Assembly: GCF_947077775.1 (NCBI RefSeq)
Contig: NZ_CAMTTE010000001.1
Coordinates: forward strand, 2,570,501 to 2,634,500
Reading direction: 5' to 3'
DNA length: 64,000 nt
Source: Salinibacter pepae
GTDB lineage: Bacteria > Bacteroidota > Rhodothermia > Rhodothermales > Salinibacteraceae
Below the pieces are notes generated by a model. It saw nothing but the letters and a program-made list of their open reading frames with translations. It did no database searches and was not told the origin of the DNA. Both the position numbers and the translations under genes were made by a program. This document shows positions 1 through 8,757 of the stretch, in pieces. The stretch's first letter is position 1; the number at the start of each line of letters is the position of its first letter.

Positions 1-131
1 TGATGGGGGAGGCGTTCGACAAGGTCTACACGGCGGCGGACAAGTACGACGTGTCCCTCCGCATCGCGGCGTACGTGGTGGGAATCCGTCGGGTGGCCGA
101 GGCGCTCCGGATGCGCGGGATCTACGCGTGA
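1..131 (+). CDS. gdhA: Glutamate dehydrogenase, C-terminal end (partial)
   Basis: This is the last 43 codons of a gene that begins before the window; the reading frame starts at base 3 and stops with TGA at 129-131. The tail contains AFDKVYTAADKY followed by a helix with VSLRIAAYVVGIRRV and ends RMRGIYA. This pattern is typical of the C-terminal helices of Glu/Leu/Phe/Val dehydrogenases, which interconvert glutamate and 2-oxoglutarate with NAD(P)H. Only the tail is present, so cofactor preference and length cannot be judged. A GTG that overlaps the stop (GTGA) could start the next frame, but a better start for that gene lies further in. Confidence 0.8.
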   Translation, partial: MGEAFDKVYTAADKYDVSLRIAAYVVGIRRVAEALRMRGIYA

Positions 132-202
132 ACGACGCCCCGACCAATCCCGGATGTGCAGTTCTCTGGTCTCGATTGATGGGTGTGACGAGGATGGACG
201 GA

Positions 203-2188
203 ATGTTGGGGTTGGGTAGCAGCGGGGGGGGCTGGGACGGAGGCACTAAAAATGGGAGCCGGTGTGCCGTCGGAAGTGCCTTCGGGCTGCTGATTGGGCT
301 CCTCGTGTCCTGCGCCAATCCGCAGGCCCCGAGCGGCGGCCCAAGGGACAGCACGCCCCCCTCGGTCGTCCAGACACGTCCCGTACAGGACACCGTCGAC
401 GTGTCTACGGACGTGGGGGCGCTGCGTGTCGAGTTTTCGGAGTACGTGGAGCGGAGCACCCTTTCCCAGGCCCTGTCCATCACCCCGACCTTCGAGCAGC
501 GGCCCCAGTTCAGCTGGGACGGACGGGCGGTCGAGATTCAATTTCCGTCCGCGCTTCGCGACAGCACGACCTACATCTTCACGTTCGGCACGACCCTGAG
601 CGACGCCCGGGGCGTCTCGCTCGACACCCCGATCACGGTGGCGTTTTCGACGGGGAAGCGCATCAACCGGGGCCAGATTGAAGGCCGTGTCGTGAACGGC
701 CCCGCGGGCACCACCCAGCAGGGCGTGGATGTGTTTGCCTACGCCCTCCCGCCCGGGGCGTCGGCCGTCCGGCCGCTGCCCGACGCGCCCAGCTACCGCA
801 CACAGACCGGCGAGGGGGGGCGCTTCTCGTTCGACTACATGCGGGAAGGGCCCTACTATGTTCTTGCCCTCCGCGACAACAACCGCAATCGCCAGCCCGA
901 TCCCCAAGAGCCGGTGGCCGTGCCGCCCCGGCTGTCGATCCGGGCCGACAGTGGGGCCGCAGCGGTGCCGGTGCCCTGGCTCCTGGCGCGGCGCGACACG
1001 ACCGCCCCGCAGCTCCAGCAGGTGCGGCCGGTGAGTCGGCAGCGCCTGCGCCTGCGCTTCGACGAGCCGGTGCGGCTCGGGACGCGAGCCCCGACGGCAT
1101 GGGCCCCGCGCGACGCGGCCACCGGCACCCCGGTGGCCGTGCGGGGGGTGTACAACGCCCCCGATCGCCCGAACGCGATCGTGGTGCGCACGGCGTCGAT
1201 GCCCGACGCGCGCCACGCCCTCCCGCTGCGGCGTGGCGCGGTGGTCGATACGCTGGGACAGCCGCTCAGGCCGGACACGGCCCGGTTCGGGGCGGCCGCG
1301 CGGGCCGACACCCTGCGCACGCGGTTCCGAGGGTTCGTGCCGACCGGCCTGGGGCAAGACTCAACGGGGGCGCGTCCCCTCCTGCCGGGCGTGCAGCCGG
1401 GCGTCCGATTTAATCAGGCCCCGGACAGTGCGGCACTGCGGGAGGGCGTGGACGTTCGGGACACCACCGGCGCCCCCCAGTCTGTCTCGTTCGCAACCGA
1501 CGACGGCACCACCTACCGACTTCGGCCCGACCCGCCCCTTTCGCCGGGGAAGGTCGTCGACGTGCGGGTGGCGGGGGACGTATTTGCCCAGCCGGATACG
1601 ACCGTCCGTCGTCGCTTCCGGCGCGTCACCGGCCGGGTGCTCGGCGAGCTTGCGGGTCGGGCCCGCGTCGTCGACACGACGCGCGCGGCGGCGGAGGGGG
1701 GAGAAGCGGACGGGGACGCCCCCGCGGCCCGCCCGTCGCCCATTCCTGCCGACTCGGCCCGGGCCGACTCCCTCGCCGCCCCCGAAGGCTCGTTGGGGAC
1801 GCAGCGGGACGCGACGCCCCCGGACTCGCTGCTGGCCGGCGGCCCCGTTGCGGTCGACCTGACGGCGGTCGAGTCCTCCATTCCGGTGGCCCCCCGCCGA
1901 CTGACCACGCCGCCCGACAGTCTGTTTGAGTTCGCGGAGCTGCCGGAGGGCCGGTATCGATTTCGGGCGTACCTGGACCGCAACGAGAACGGGCGGTGGG
2001 ACGGCGGCCAGGTTCAGCCCTACGTGCCGGCGGAGCCGGTGACGTGGCTCCGAGAGCCGCTGGAGGCGCGCCCCCGGTGGACGACGGAGCTGCCGGTCCC
2101 GCTGCGGATTCCGGTTCTCGTGCCGGAGCCGGCCCGGCCCAACGCGTCGCCGCCCGACACGTCCGGATCCGCTGGGCGGGGCCGCTGA
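203..2188 (+). CDS. Lipoprotein with N-terminal bacterial Ig-like (Big_5) domain
   Basis: A large secreted lipoprotein, probably outer-membrane or periplasmic. The reading frame is open from 128. The ATG at 203 is preferred because GAGG lies about 9 bases upstream and because it puts a short positively charged segment and a hydrophobic stretch just before the lipobox LLVSC (Cys about residue 37). After the cysteine comes a Pro/Gly/Asp segment, PSGGPRDSTPP, seen in many Bacteroidota lipoproteins with an Ig-like domain, and then the Ig-like fold with VEFSEYV and TYIFTFGTTL. The middle and C-terminal parts contain further beta-rich repeats, with segments such as RDNNRNRQPDPQ and LDRNENGRWDGG that look like calcium or carboxypeptidase-regulatory-like loops. 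The function is unknown; surface or cell-envelope structure is an inference. Starts at 128, 179 and 194 are also possible. Confidence 0.75.
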   Translation: MLGLGSSGGGWDGGTKNGSRCAVGSAFGLLIGLLVSCANPQAPSGGPRDSTPPSVVQTRPVQDTVDVSTDVGALRVEFSEYVERSTLSQALSITPTFEQRPQFSWDGRAVEIQFPSALRDSTTYIFTFGTTLSDARGVSLDTPITVAFSTGKRINRGQIEGRVVNGPAGTTQQGVDVFAYALPPGASAVRPLPDAPSYRTQTGEGGRFSFDYMREGPYYVLALRDNNRNRQPDPQEPVAVPPRLSIRADSGAAAVPVPWLLARRDTTAPQLQQVRPVSRQRLRLRFDEPVRLGTRAPTAWAPRDAATGTPVAVRGVYNAPDRPNAIVVRTASMPDARHALPLRRGAVVDTLGQPLRPDTARFGAAARADTLRTRFRGFVPTGLGQDSTGARPLLPGVQPGVRFNQAPDSAALREGVDVRDTTGAPQSVSFATDDGTTYRLRPDPPLSPGKVVDVRVAGDVFAQPDTTVRRRFRRVTGRVLGELAGRARVVDTTRAAAEGGEADGDAPAARPSPIPADSARADSLAAPEGSLGTQRDATPPDSLLAGGPVAVDLTAVESSIPVAPRRLTTPPDSLFEFAELPEGRYRFRAYLDRNENGRWDGGQVQPYVPAEPVTWLREPLEARPRWTTELPVPLRIPVLVPEPARPNASPPDTSGSAGRGR

Positions 2189-2232
2189 GACGACTTCCGC
2201 GCAATTGGTTGAACCGCAACACACTGCCCGAC

Positions 2233-3861
2233 ATGATGGCTTCTTCCGACGCTGAAGCACTGTGCCCCCCCGTCCTTACAGCGGGTGCCATGCAGGCGGC
2301 CGACCGCTACACAATTGAGGAGTACGGCCTGCCGAGCTTTACGCTCATGGAGACGGCCGGCCGGGGCTGTGCCGCGCGCATTCAGGACGCCTACGGGCCC
2401 CTGGAGGACGAGGCCGTGGTGGTGCTCTGCGGCAAGGGCAACAACGGCGGGGACGGGCTCGTCGTGGCGCGGCACCTCGTGACCGACGGGGCGCGGGTCC
2501 ACGTCGTCCTGGCGAGCGCCCCCGACGCGCTGAGCGACGACGCGGCCCACAATCTGTCGTTGCTGCGGCACCTCCAGGCGGACGGGGCGGTCGGGGGGCG
2601 ACTGACCATCGGGGAGCTGGAGGACGTGGAGACACTGACGGCCGCGACGGCGCCGCTTCGGCCTCGCCTCTACGTCGACGCGCTCCTGGGGACGGGGCTC
2701 ACGAGCGACGTGCGGGAGCCCGTCCGCAGCCTCGTGACGTGGGTGAATGGGCGGACGGCGCCGACGGTGGCCCTCGACGTGCCCACCGGCCTCCACAGCG
2801 ACACCGGGGCGGTTCTCGGCGTCGCCGTCCGGGCCGACCGCACGGCGACGATGGCTGCGCCGAAGGTGGGCCTGCGGGTCGGCAAGGGGCCCACGCGGGC
2901 CGGTTCGGTAGAGGTCGTCGACATCGGCATGCCTCCGTTCGTGCTCGACCGTGCCGCAGAGAAGCCGGGCTGTGCGCGGGAGACGACGGACGCGGCGGTG
3001 CGGGCGTGGTGGCCGGCACGAGACCCCGACGCCTACAAGTACAGTGTCGGGACGGCTCTGGTCGTCGGGGGGGCGCCTCCGTTTGCGGGGGCGCCGGTCA
3101 TGGCGGCAAAGGCGGCGGGGCGCAGCGGCGCCGGGTACGTGCGGTGTGCGGGGCCGGAGACCATCCACGCGACGCTCGCCGGGGCCCTTACGACGATTCC
3201 GACCCTTCCACTCCCGACCGACGACGACGGCATTGCCCCAGACGCGGCCCTCGATGCGCTGGCCGAGGCCGCAGACACTGCGGACGCTATTCTTGTGGGA
3301 CCGGGTCTCGGGCGCGCCTCGGGAACGGCACAGTTCGTGCGACGACTGGTGCGGACGGTCGATGCGCCCCTTGTGCTCGACGCCGACGGCCTCAACGCAC
3401 TGGCCGGTCACATCGACGAGTTGGCCGATCAGCGACAGGCGCCGTGGGTCTTGACGCCGCACGCCGGGGAGTTCCGGCGGCTTGCGGGGGAGGAGGGGGC
3501 CCTCACGGACCGGGTGCGCGCCGCACAAACCTACGCGGAGCGGTGGGACGCCGTGTGTCTGCTGAAAGGCATGCCGAGCGTCGTTGCCGGGCCGTCCGGT
3601 CGGACCGTCCTCGGACGCATTGCCACGCCGGCCCTGGCGACGGCGGGCACGGGCGACGTGCTGGCCGGCCAGTGCGTGGGGCTCATGGCCCAGGGGCTGT
3701 CGCCGCTCAATGCTGCCGCGGCGGCCCTGCATGTGGGCGGGGCCGCGGCCGAGCGGTACGGCACCACCCACGACCCCCGGTCGATGGTGGCGACCGACCT
3801 GCTCGACATGATTCCCCGTGTGGCCGCCGAACGGTTCGGAGGGGGGCGCCGGCAGAGGTAA
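2233..3861 (+). CDS. nnr: Bifunctional NAD(P)HX epimerase / ADP-dependent dehydratase
   Basis: Repairs hydrated NADH and NADPH. The N-terminal YjeF_N domain (about residues 15-230) epimerises R- and S-NAD(P)HX, and the C-terminal ribokinase-like domain (about 260-530) dehydrates the S form using ADP. Visible signatures are GKGNNGGDG in the N-terminal half, DVPTGLHSDTG near the domain junction, then LDADGLNAL, TPHAGEF and GTGDVLAG in the C-terminal domain. The product is 542 aa, as expected for the fused enzyme. The start is the ATG at 2233, with a second ATG immediately after; the frame is open upstream into the preceding gene but has no conserved residues there. It lies 44 bases after the lipoprotein gene and may be co-transcribed with it. 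Confidence 0.92.
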   Translation: MMASSDAEALCPPVLTAGAMQAADRYTIEEYGLPSFTLMETAGRGCAARIQDAYGPLEDEAVVVLCGKGNNGGDGLVVARHLVTDGARVHVVLASAPDALSDDAAHNLSLLRHLQADGAVGGRLTIGELEDVETLTAATAPLRPRLYVDALLGTGLTSDVREPVRSLVTWVNGRTAPTVALDVPTGLHSDTGAVLGVAVRADRTATMAAPKVGLRVGKGPTRAGSVEVVDIGMPPFVLDRAAEKPGCARETTDAAVRAWWPARDPDAYKYSVGTALVVGGAPPFAGAPVMAAKAAGRSGAGYVRCAGPETIHATLAGALTTIPTLPLPTDDDGIAPDAALDALAEAADTADAILVGPGLGRASGTAQFVRRLVRTVDAPLVLDADGLNALAGHIDELADQRQAPWVLTPHAGEFRRLAGEEGALTDRVRAAQTYAERWDAVCLLKGMPSVVAGPSGRTVLGRIATPALATAGTGDVLAGQCVGLMAQGLSPLNAAAAALHVGGAAAERYGTTHDPRSMVATDLLDMIPRVAAERFGGGRRQR

Positions 3862-3912
3862 ATCTCGCGCCTTCTCTGAAATATCTGTTCTTCCCTGATA
3901 CGCCTCCGCCCG

Positions 3913-4326
3913 ATGCGCATTCTGTCGTCCCTCCGCACCGTTCACTACCGCCTTCTTGCGACGCTCTGGACGGTCGGCATTCTCGTTGCGTTGACCCTCC
4001 CCACCGGAAGCATGCCGGACGCCCAGGCCACGGGTCTCGACAAGGTCGTGCACGCGGGGCTCTTCGCCGGATTCGGAATTCTCTGGCTGCGCGGCCTGTG
4101 CCCGCCGGACACCGAGAGGCTCTCGGCGTGCTTTCGTCGGCGCGGCGGAATGTTTTTCGTCGGGGGGCTGCTGTTTGCGGTGGGAACGGAGGTGTACCAG
4201 CACCTGCTGCCCGTCCAGCGGATGGCGGATCCCTACGACGTTACGGCGGACCTCCTTGGGTTCGGCGTTGCATTTGTAGGATACTACGTCTACCATGTGC
4301 GTCGAACGGATCGGGCGTCGGCCTAA
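3913..4326 (+). CDS. VanZ-like membrane protein
   Basis: A 137-residue membrane protein with about four hydrophobic segments (roughly residues 12-32, 47-62, 80-98 and 112-130). The VanZ-like pattern is seen in the sequence around LDKVVHAGLFAGFG, in GTEVYQHLLPVQRMADPYD and in DLLGFGVAF. The last of these resembles the conserved E.Q...R..D..D...N/G.LG arrangement of the family. VanZ confers low-level teicoplanin resistance in enterococci, but most chromosomal homologues have no known function. It starts 51 bases after nnr on the same strand. Confidence 0.8.
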   Translation: MRILSSLRTVHYRLLATLWTVGILVALTLPTGSMPDAQATGLDKVVHAGLFAGFGILWLRGLCPPDTERLSACFRRRGGMFFVGGLLFAVGTEVYQHLLPVQRMADPYDVTADLLGFGVAFVGYYVYHVRRTDRASA

Positions 4327-4407
4327 GCCGTGGCGCTACACTGGAGGGCAGGCGGGCCGACGGGGCCCCTCGGCGAGCCCGATCCGCGTGACGGGGGCGC
4401 CCCAAAG

Positions 4408-4436
4408 TTGAAACATCGAGAAAGGGTCGGTGTATT
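4408..4436 (+). promoter_or_regulatory. Candidate sigma-70-type promoter for tonB
   Basis: TTGAAA at 4408-4413 and TGTATT at 4431-4436 are separated by 17 bases, about 85 bases upstream of the tonB ATG. The match to the -35 box is 5 of 6 and to the -10 box 4 of 6. This is a visual match only. Confidence 0.4.
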
Positions 4437-4520
4437 CATCTTCGCCTCGCGTATCGCTCAACATCCGGCCGTGTGCCCGCGCGGCGGCACTCGCATCGTC
4501 TCACAACAAGGTGACCCACC

Positions 4521-5180
4521 ATGGCCTTGCGCAAGGAAGAAGGGGCAGATCTACGCAAACAGTACCCGCTGTACGTAGAGATCGGTCTGGTTCTCTCGCT
4601 TACGCTCCTCATCGTGGCCTTCCGGGCCGACTTCTCGAACGAAAGCTCGTTCCAGGTCCAGATGGAGGAGCAGGAGACCGTGGACATGAAGCAGATCCAG
4701 CAGACCCAGCAGGAGAAGGAGCCGCCGCCGCCCCCGAAGCCGCCGGTGCCCCAGGAGGTGCCGAACAACGAGGTTATCGAGAATGAGACCGACTTTGACG
4801 CCTCGCTCGACATGGACGAGCGGCTGGACACCAGTCAAGGGCCGCCCGACGACGGGGAAGAGGAGGAGGAAGAGGAGCAGGAGATCTTTATGGTCGTCGA
4901 GAACCAACCCGAACTGGTCGGCGGCATGAGGGCGCTCCAGCAATCGGTCGAGTACCCCGAATTTGCGAAGAAGGCCGGCATCGAGGGGCGTGTGATCGTT
5001 CAGTTCGTCGTGGACGAACAGGGCAACGTGAAAAACCCGAAGGTGACGCGAGGCGTCCACAAGCTCCTGAACGAGGAAGCCGTCAAGGCGGTGAAGGAGC
5101 AGAGCTTCAAGCCGGGGAAGCAGCGGGGACAGGCCGTGAAGGTCCAGATGTCCCTCCCCGTGACGTTCCGGCTTCAGTAG
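4521..5180 (+). CDS. tonB: TonB-family energy transducer
   Basis: Inner-membrane-anchored periplasmic protein that passes proton-motive energy from ExbB/ExbD to outer-membrane TonB-dependent receptors. The order along the 219 residues is a short cytoplasmic N-terminus, one transmembrane helix (about residues 19-35, VEIGLVLSLTLLIVAF), a polyproline linker PPPPPKPPVP (about 72-81), a strongly acidic stretch (about 113-121) and a C-terminal TonB domain (about 130-219). The C-terminal domain includes YPEFAKKAGIEGRVIVQFVV, NPKVTRG and a final VTFRLQ strand. No exbB or exbD is next to it. The acidic run in the linker fits a salt-adapted proteome. A good promoter and a good terminator frame the gene, so it is probably transcribed alone. 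Confidence 0.9.
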   Translation: MALRKEEGADLRKQYPLYVEIGLVLSLTLLIVAFRADFSNESSFQVQMEEQETVDMKQIQQTQQEKEPPPPPKPPVPQEVPNNEVIENETDFDASLDMDERLDTSQGPPDDGEEEEEEEQEIFMVVENQPELVGGMRALQQSVEYPEFAKKAGIEGRVIVQFVVDEQGNVKNPKVTRGVHKLLNEEAVKAVKEQSFKPGKQRGQAVKVQMSLPVTFRLQ

Positions 5181-5213
5181 CGCGGCCTCCGATTCTCGTC
5201 TGATCCGTTTCAG

Positions 5214-5249
5214 CGCGCACCGTGGGAGTCCCCGCGGTGCGCGTTTTTT
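5214..5249 (+). terminator. Rho-independent terminator after tonB
   Basis: An inverted repeat of about 13 pairs (5214-5226 with 5231-5243, CGCGCACCG against CGGTGCGCG plus GGG/CCC) has a 4-base loop and is followed by six T at 5244-5249. It lies 33 bases past the tonB stop codon and before the convergent rpiA gene. Confidence 0.85.
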
Positions 5250-5288
5250 GTTTGCGTGGAGGGCGAGCAGTTGGCCCGCCCCTTCGGG

Positions 5289-5984
5289 CTAGGACGCCGA
5301 ACGGTGGTCTACGGACTCGTCGGGACGGCCCACGAGGACATCGGTCGCCATGTCGAGGAACAGGCCGTGGTCGAGCACGCCGGGGCGGTCGTTGAGCCGA
5401 CGGTCGAGAGCGTCGGGGGCCTCGATGCCGTCGGGGAACCGGGCGTCGATGATCCACAGGCCCTGGTCGGTGACCACCGGGCCGTCCTTGGCGTCGGCCG
5501 TGCGGAGCGTCGGCGTCGCCCCCGCCGCCTGTAGGGCGTTCATTACCGGCGTCGCGGCCATGGGGAGCACCTCCACGGGCACCGGGAACTGGGTGCCGAG
5601 CCGGCTCACCTCTTTCGTCGGGTCGACCAGCACCACGAACCGGTCGGCCTGGTGGGCCACCACCTTCTCGCGGGCGTGCGCCCCGCCGCCGCCCTTGATG
5701 AGGCGAAAGGCGTCGTCGACCTCGTCGGCCCCATCGAGCGCAAGGTCGAGGCTGGGGGTGTCGTCGAGCGAGGTGAGCGGGATGCCGTGGGTGCGGGCGC
5801 GGCGCTCGGTGGCAAACGAGGTGGGGACGCCCTGCACGTCGAGGTCCTCGGCCTGAATGCGGCGGCCGAGAAATTCGAGGGCGTAGGCGGTGGTGGAGCC
5901 GGAGCCGAGGCCTACGTGCATGCCGTCGCGGACGAGTTGAACGGCGGCCTCGGCGGCGGCCTGCTTGGCGGTGTCGCGATCCAT
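5289..5984 (-). CDS. rpiA: Ribose-5-phosphate isomerase A
   Basis: Interconverts ribose 5-phosphate and ribulose 5-phosphate in the non-oxidative pentose phosphate pathway. The 231-residue length is typical. Family signatures are VGLGSGSTTAYALEFL (phosphate-binding loop, about residues 26-41), DLALDGADEVD (catalytic aspartates), LIKGGGGAHAREK (catalytic Glu and Lys) and VLVDPTK. The chosen ATG at 5984 gives the usual MDRDTAKQAAAEAAV start; the frame is open further upstream but without conserved sequence. The gene lies 103 bases after the GNAT gene on the same strand. Confidence 0.95.
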   Translation of the reverse strand: MDRDTAKQAAAEAAVQLVRDGMHVGLGSGSTTAYALEFLGRRIQAEDLDVQGVPTSFATERRARTHGIPLTSLDDTPSLDLALDGADEVDDAFRLIKGGGGAHAREKVVAHQADRFVVLVDPTKEVSRLGTQFPVPVEVLPMAATPVMNALQAAGATPTLRTADAKDGPVVTDQGLWIIDARFPDGIEAPDALDRRLNDRPGVLDHGLFLDMATDVLVGRPDESVDHRSAS

Positions 5985-6087
5985 AAAAGAGCGTGTGAGG
6001 GAAGGGGGAGCGTCGGAGATGTGTTGCGGGGGGCGCCCGTCGATTGCGTTCTGGCACCGCCGGCGCGGTCCCTGGTCCGCCCGAACG

Positions 6088-6579
6088 TCATGCCGCGTCG
6101 AAGGCGCACGCAAAGCGGAGCCGGTAGTCCTGGTACTTGGCGCTGTAGCCGGCCCGAATCACGTCGAATCCTTCGTCGAGGCCGAGGACCGTCATCCCGG
6201 GGTGCTTGTTTGGAAACGTATCGTACACGAATCGCTCGTAGCCGCGGCCGGCCACGATGTCGAGCATGTCGTAGAGAAGGGCCCGGGCAATGCCGTTGCG
6301 ACGATGGGCCGGGTGGACGCCGCCCTTGGCGCTGTAGAACGCGGCCTCGTTGAGCCGGTAGCCCAGCTTAAAGCCCACGTCGGTGCCGCCCGACCGGGCG
6401 AGCAGCATGAGCAGGTCGTCCCGCTCAAACGTCTCGATGATGTGGGCGTCGTCGAAGATGGCGACGTTGAGGCGCCGGATTGCATCGAGTTGCTCCATGC
6501 CCACCTCCAGGATCTCGAGGGGGACCCTGGCCGCCTCGTGCGCCTCGGGCGACGTGGAATGTTCGTGTGGCGTCCGCAT
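6088..6579 (-). CDS. GNAT-family N-acetyltransferase
   Basis: A 163-residue protein with a GNAT fold. The acetyl-CoA binding motif A is visible as GGVHPAHRRNGIARALLYDM (about residues 87-106), preceded by a beta-strand with GFKLGYRL. The substrate is unknown; many proteins of this type acetylate small amines or the N-termini of proteins. It sits between the UvrD-like helicase and rpiA on the minus strand, 39 bases after the helicase stop, and may be co-transcribed with it. Confidence 0.8.
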   Translation of the reverse strand: MRTPHEHSTSPEAHEAARVPLEILEVGMEQLDAIRRLNVAIFDDAHIIETFERDDLLMLLARSGGTDVGFKLGYRLNEAAFYSAKGGVHPAHRRNGIARALLYDMLDIVAGRGYERFVYDTFPNKHPGMTVLGLDEGFDVIRAGYSAKYQDYRLRFACAFDAA

Positions 6580-6618
6580 GATGAAGCAGTGGGGGAGAGC
6601 AGGTCGGAAGCGTGTCGT

Positions 6619-8757
6619 CTAAAACGGAAGGCCGTCGGCGTCGGCAGGGTCGTCGGGGGGGGCGTCGTCCCGCGTGGATTCGGGGGGCGCCGGGGCCTCC
6701 CCGTTCCGGGAGGGGGGCAGTGTGTCGCCCCCCTCAGGCGCATCCGGGGCGTTCTCGTCCACGGCGTCTTCTTCGACGAGCTGCACCGGTTCGAGGACGT
6801 CGTCGGGCAGGCCCTCGACGAAGCGGCTCGGGGTCGTCATGTACTCGCCCTGCCCCCGCCGGTACTGCGTCATCGGGTAGGAGATGAACAGGTCCTCCTC
6901 CGCCCGCGTCACGGCCACGTAGAAGAGGCGCAGCTCCTCGTCGACCCCGCCCGGCTCGCGGAGCGCGTGGCGCGAGGGAATGGTGCCGTCGAGCGCCCGG
7001 ATCAGGAAGACGGTGTGGAATTCGAGGCCCTTCGCCGAGTGGATGGTCGACAGCACGAGGGGGGGCTCGTCGTCCTCCCCGGTCTCCTGGTCCAGGGCGG
7101 TCAGCTCGATGGGATCGAGCGTGAGCGAGGAGAGGAAGCGCCGGCGCGACTCGTGGTTGGCGGCGAGGCCGGCCAGGTGCTCCAGGTCCGGGGCCCGCTT
7201 CGGGTGGTCGTCGGCGTACTTGTTTTCGAAGAGCGGCTGGTAGTAGTCGAGGATGGCCTCCACCTGCTCGTTCACTGAGGTGTCGTCCTTGCGGACGTGG
7301 CGGAGCGTCGAGAAGAGCTGTTTGAGCCGTGCGGCGTACCGGTCGGAGAACGGAGCGCCGTCCCCGAGCGTCAGGGGGTCCTCGGCCGCCTCCGTCGTCC
7401 ACTCGATGAGGGACTGGGCCGTCTTGGGCCCGATGCCGTGGATGAGCTGGAGCGCCCGGTTCCAGGAGGCAGCGTCCTGCGGGTTCTCCACCACCTTCAG
7501 GTGGGCCAGCACGTCCTTGATGTGGGCCGCCTCGTTGAGCTTCATTCCGCCGTACTTCACGAACGGAATGTTGCGCTGGTTGAGCTCCACCTCCAGGTCG
7601 TACGCGTTGTGGCTGCTGCGGAAGAGCACCGCCACGTCGCTGAGGGGGATCCCGTCCTCGCGCAGGCGCAGCACCATCTCGGCCACGAACCGGGCCTCCA
7701 TGTCGCCGTCGGCGGCCGGGACGAGGGCCGGGAGCTCCCCCGCTGTCTTCTCGGTAAAGAGCGTCTTGTCGTACGAGCGCTCGGCCTGCTCGATGACGCG
7801 GTTGGCCAGGTCCAGGATCGGCTGGGTCGAGCGGTAGTTGTGCTCCAGCTTCAAGACCTCGGCGTCGCCAAACTCGTCGGGGAAGCGGAAGATGTTGCGG
7901 AAGTCGGCGCCCCGAAATTTGTAGATGCTCTGCGCGTCGTCGCCCACCACGGTCACGTTGCCGTGAACCGACGAAAACTTTTTGACCAGTTCGGCCTGGA
8001 GCGCGTTGGTGTCCTGGTACTCGTCAACCAGCACGTGCCGGCAGCGGCTGGCCACCTGGTGGCGCACGTCGTCGTCCGTCTCGAGGAGCTCCAGCGTGCG
8101 CTCCAGCAGGTCGTCGAAGTCCATGAGCCCGTGCTCCTTTTTGTACCGCCGGTACGCGTCGCGGAGGGCCTTCAGCTCCGCGTGCAGGCTCGTGAACTGG
8201 GGGTAGCGCTTCGTAATCGTCTCGCCGAGCGTCTCGTCGCGGTTCGTGGCCGAGGAGAACATCGAGTAGAGCGTGTTCTTCTGGGGGAAGCGTTCCTCCC
8301 CGTCCCCGTACTCGCCGCGGGTGCGAATGACGCTGAGCACGTCGGCGGCGTCCGCCGCGTCGAGGACCGTAAAGTTGCGGGGGAAGCCGAGGGCCTCGGC
8401 GTGCTGCCGCAGGACCTCCAGGCAGAAGGCGTGGAACGTGCCGCCGCGCACCTTCTCGCAGCGCCCGTCGAGCAGATTGGACGCGCGGGCCGTCATGTCG
8501 TTGGCCGCCCGTCGGGTGAAGGTGAGCAGCACGATCTGCTGGGGGCGCGTGCCCGTCTCCACCAGGTAGGCGAGGCGGTAGATGAGGGTGCGCGTCTTGC
8601 CGGTGCCCGCTCCGGCCACGATGAGAAGCGGCCCCTCCCCGGCCGTCGCCGCCGCATACTGCTGCTCGTTGAGGGCCTCCGCGTACTCGATCGCAAGGTC
8701 TTCGGTCGACCCCGACGGCTCGTCCCGGTCCGACGACAATACAATGCGGCGCGCCAT
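6619..8757 (-). CDS. UvrD/Rep-family ATP-dependent DNA helicase with SSB-like C-terminal tip
   Basis: A superfamily 1A 3'-5' DNA helicase of 712 residues. Motifs include the Q-motif region LNEQQYAA (about 29-36), Walker A GAGTGKT (49-55), LTFTRRAA (Ia), DEYQDTN (II), GDDAQSIYKFRGAD (III), LEHNYRST (IV), TIHSAKGLEF (V) and VAVTRAEEDL (VI). After the helicase core there is an acidic, proline-rich tail ending DADGLPF, very like the C-terminal tip of SSB (EPDDDLPF in this same window). The start is taken at ATG 8757, where similarity to the family begins. ATG 8898 has a GGAGG 8 bases upstream but would add 47 non-conserved residues. A second, PcrA-like paralogue lies at 34287-36647. Confidence 0.88.
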   Translation of the reverse strand: MARRIVLSSDRDEPSGSTEDLAIEYAEALNEQQYAAATAGEGPLLIVAGAGTGKTRTLIYRLAYLVETGTRPQQIVLLTFTRRAANDMTARASNLLDGRCEKVRGGTFHAFCLEVLRQHAEALGFPRNFTVLDAADAADVLSVIRTRGEYGDGEERFPQKNTLYSMFSSATNRDETLGETITKRYPQFTSLHAELKALRDAYRRYKKEHGLMDFDDLLERTLELLETDDDVRHQVASRCRHVLVDEYQDTNALQAELVKKFSSVHGNVTVVGDDAQSIYKFRGADFRNIFRFPDEFGDAEVLKLEHNYRSTQPILDLANRVIEQAERSYDKTLFTEKTAGELPALVPAADGDMEARFVAEMVLRLREDGIPLSDVAVLFRSSHNAYDLEVELNQRNIPFVKYGGMKLNEAAHIKDVLAHLKVVENPQDAASWNRALQLIHGIGPKTAQSLIEWTTEAAEDPLTLGDGAPFSDRYAARLKQLFSTLRHVRKDDTSVNEQVEAILDYYQPLFENKYADDHPKRAPDLEHLAGLAANHESRRRFLSSLTLDPIELTALDQETGEDDEPPLVLSTIHSAKGLEFHTVFLIRALDGTIPSRHALREPGGVDEELRLFYVAVTRAEEDLFISYPMTQYRRGQGEYMTTPSRFVEGLPDDVLEPVQLVEEDAVDENAPDAPEGGDTLPPSRNGEAPAPPESTRDDAPPDDPADADGLPF

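Noticed and set aside
2020-4296. Long open frame of about 750 codons on the minus strand opposite nnr and the VanZ-like gene
   Set aside because: It is antisense to genes with clear motifs and shows only Arg/Pro/Gly-rich sequence with no domain; long antisense frames are expected at this GC content.
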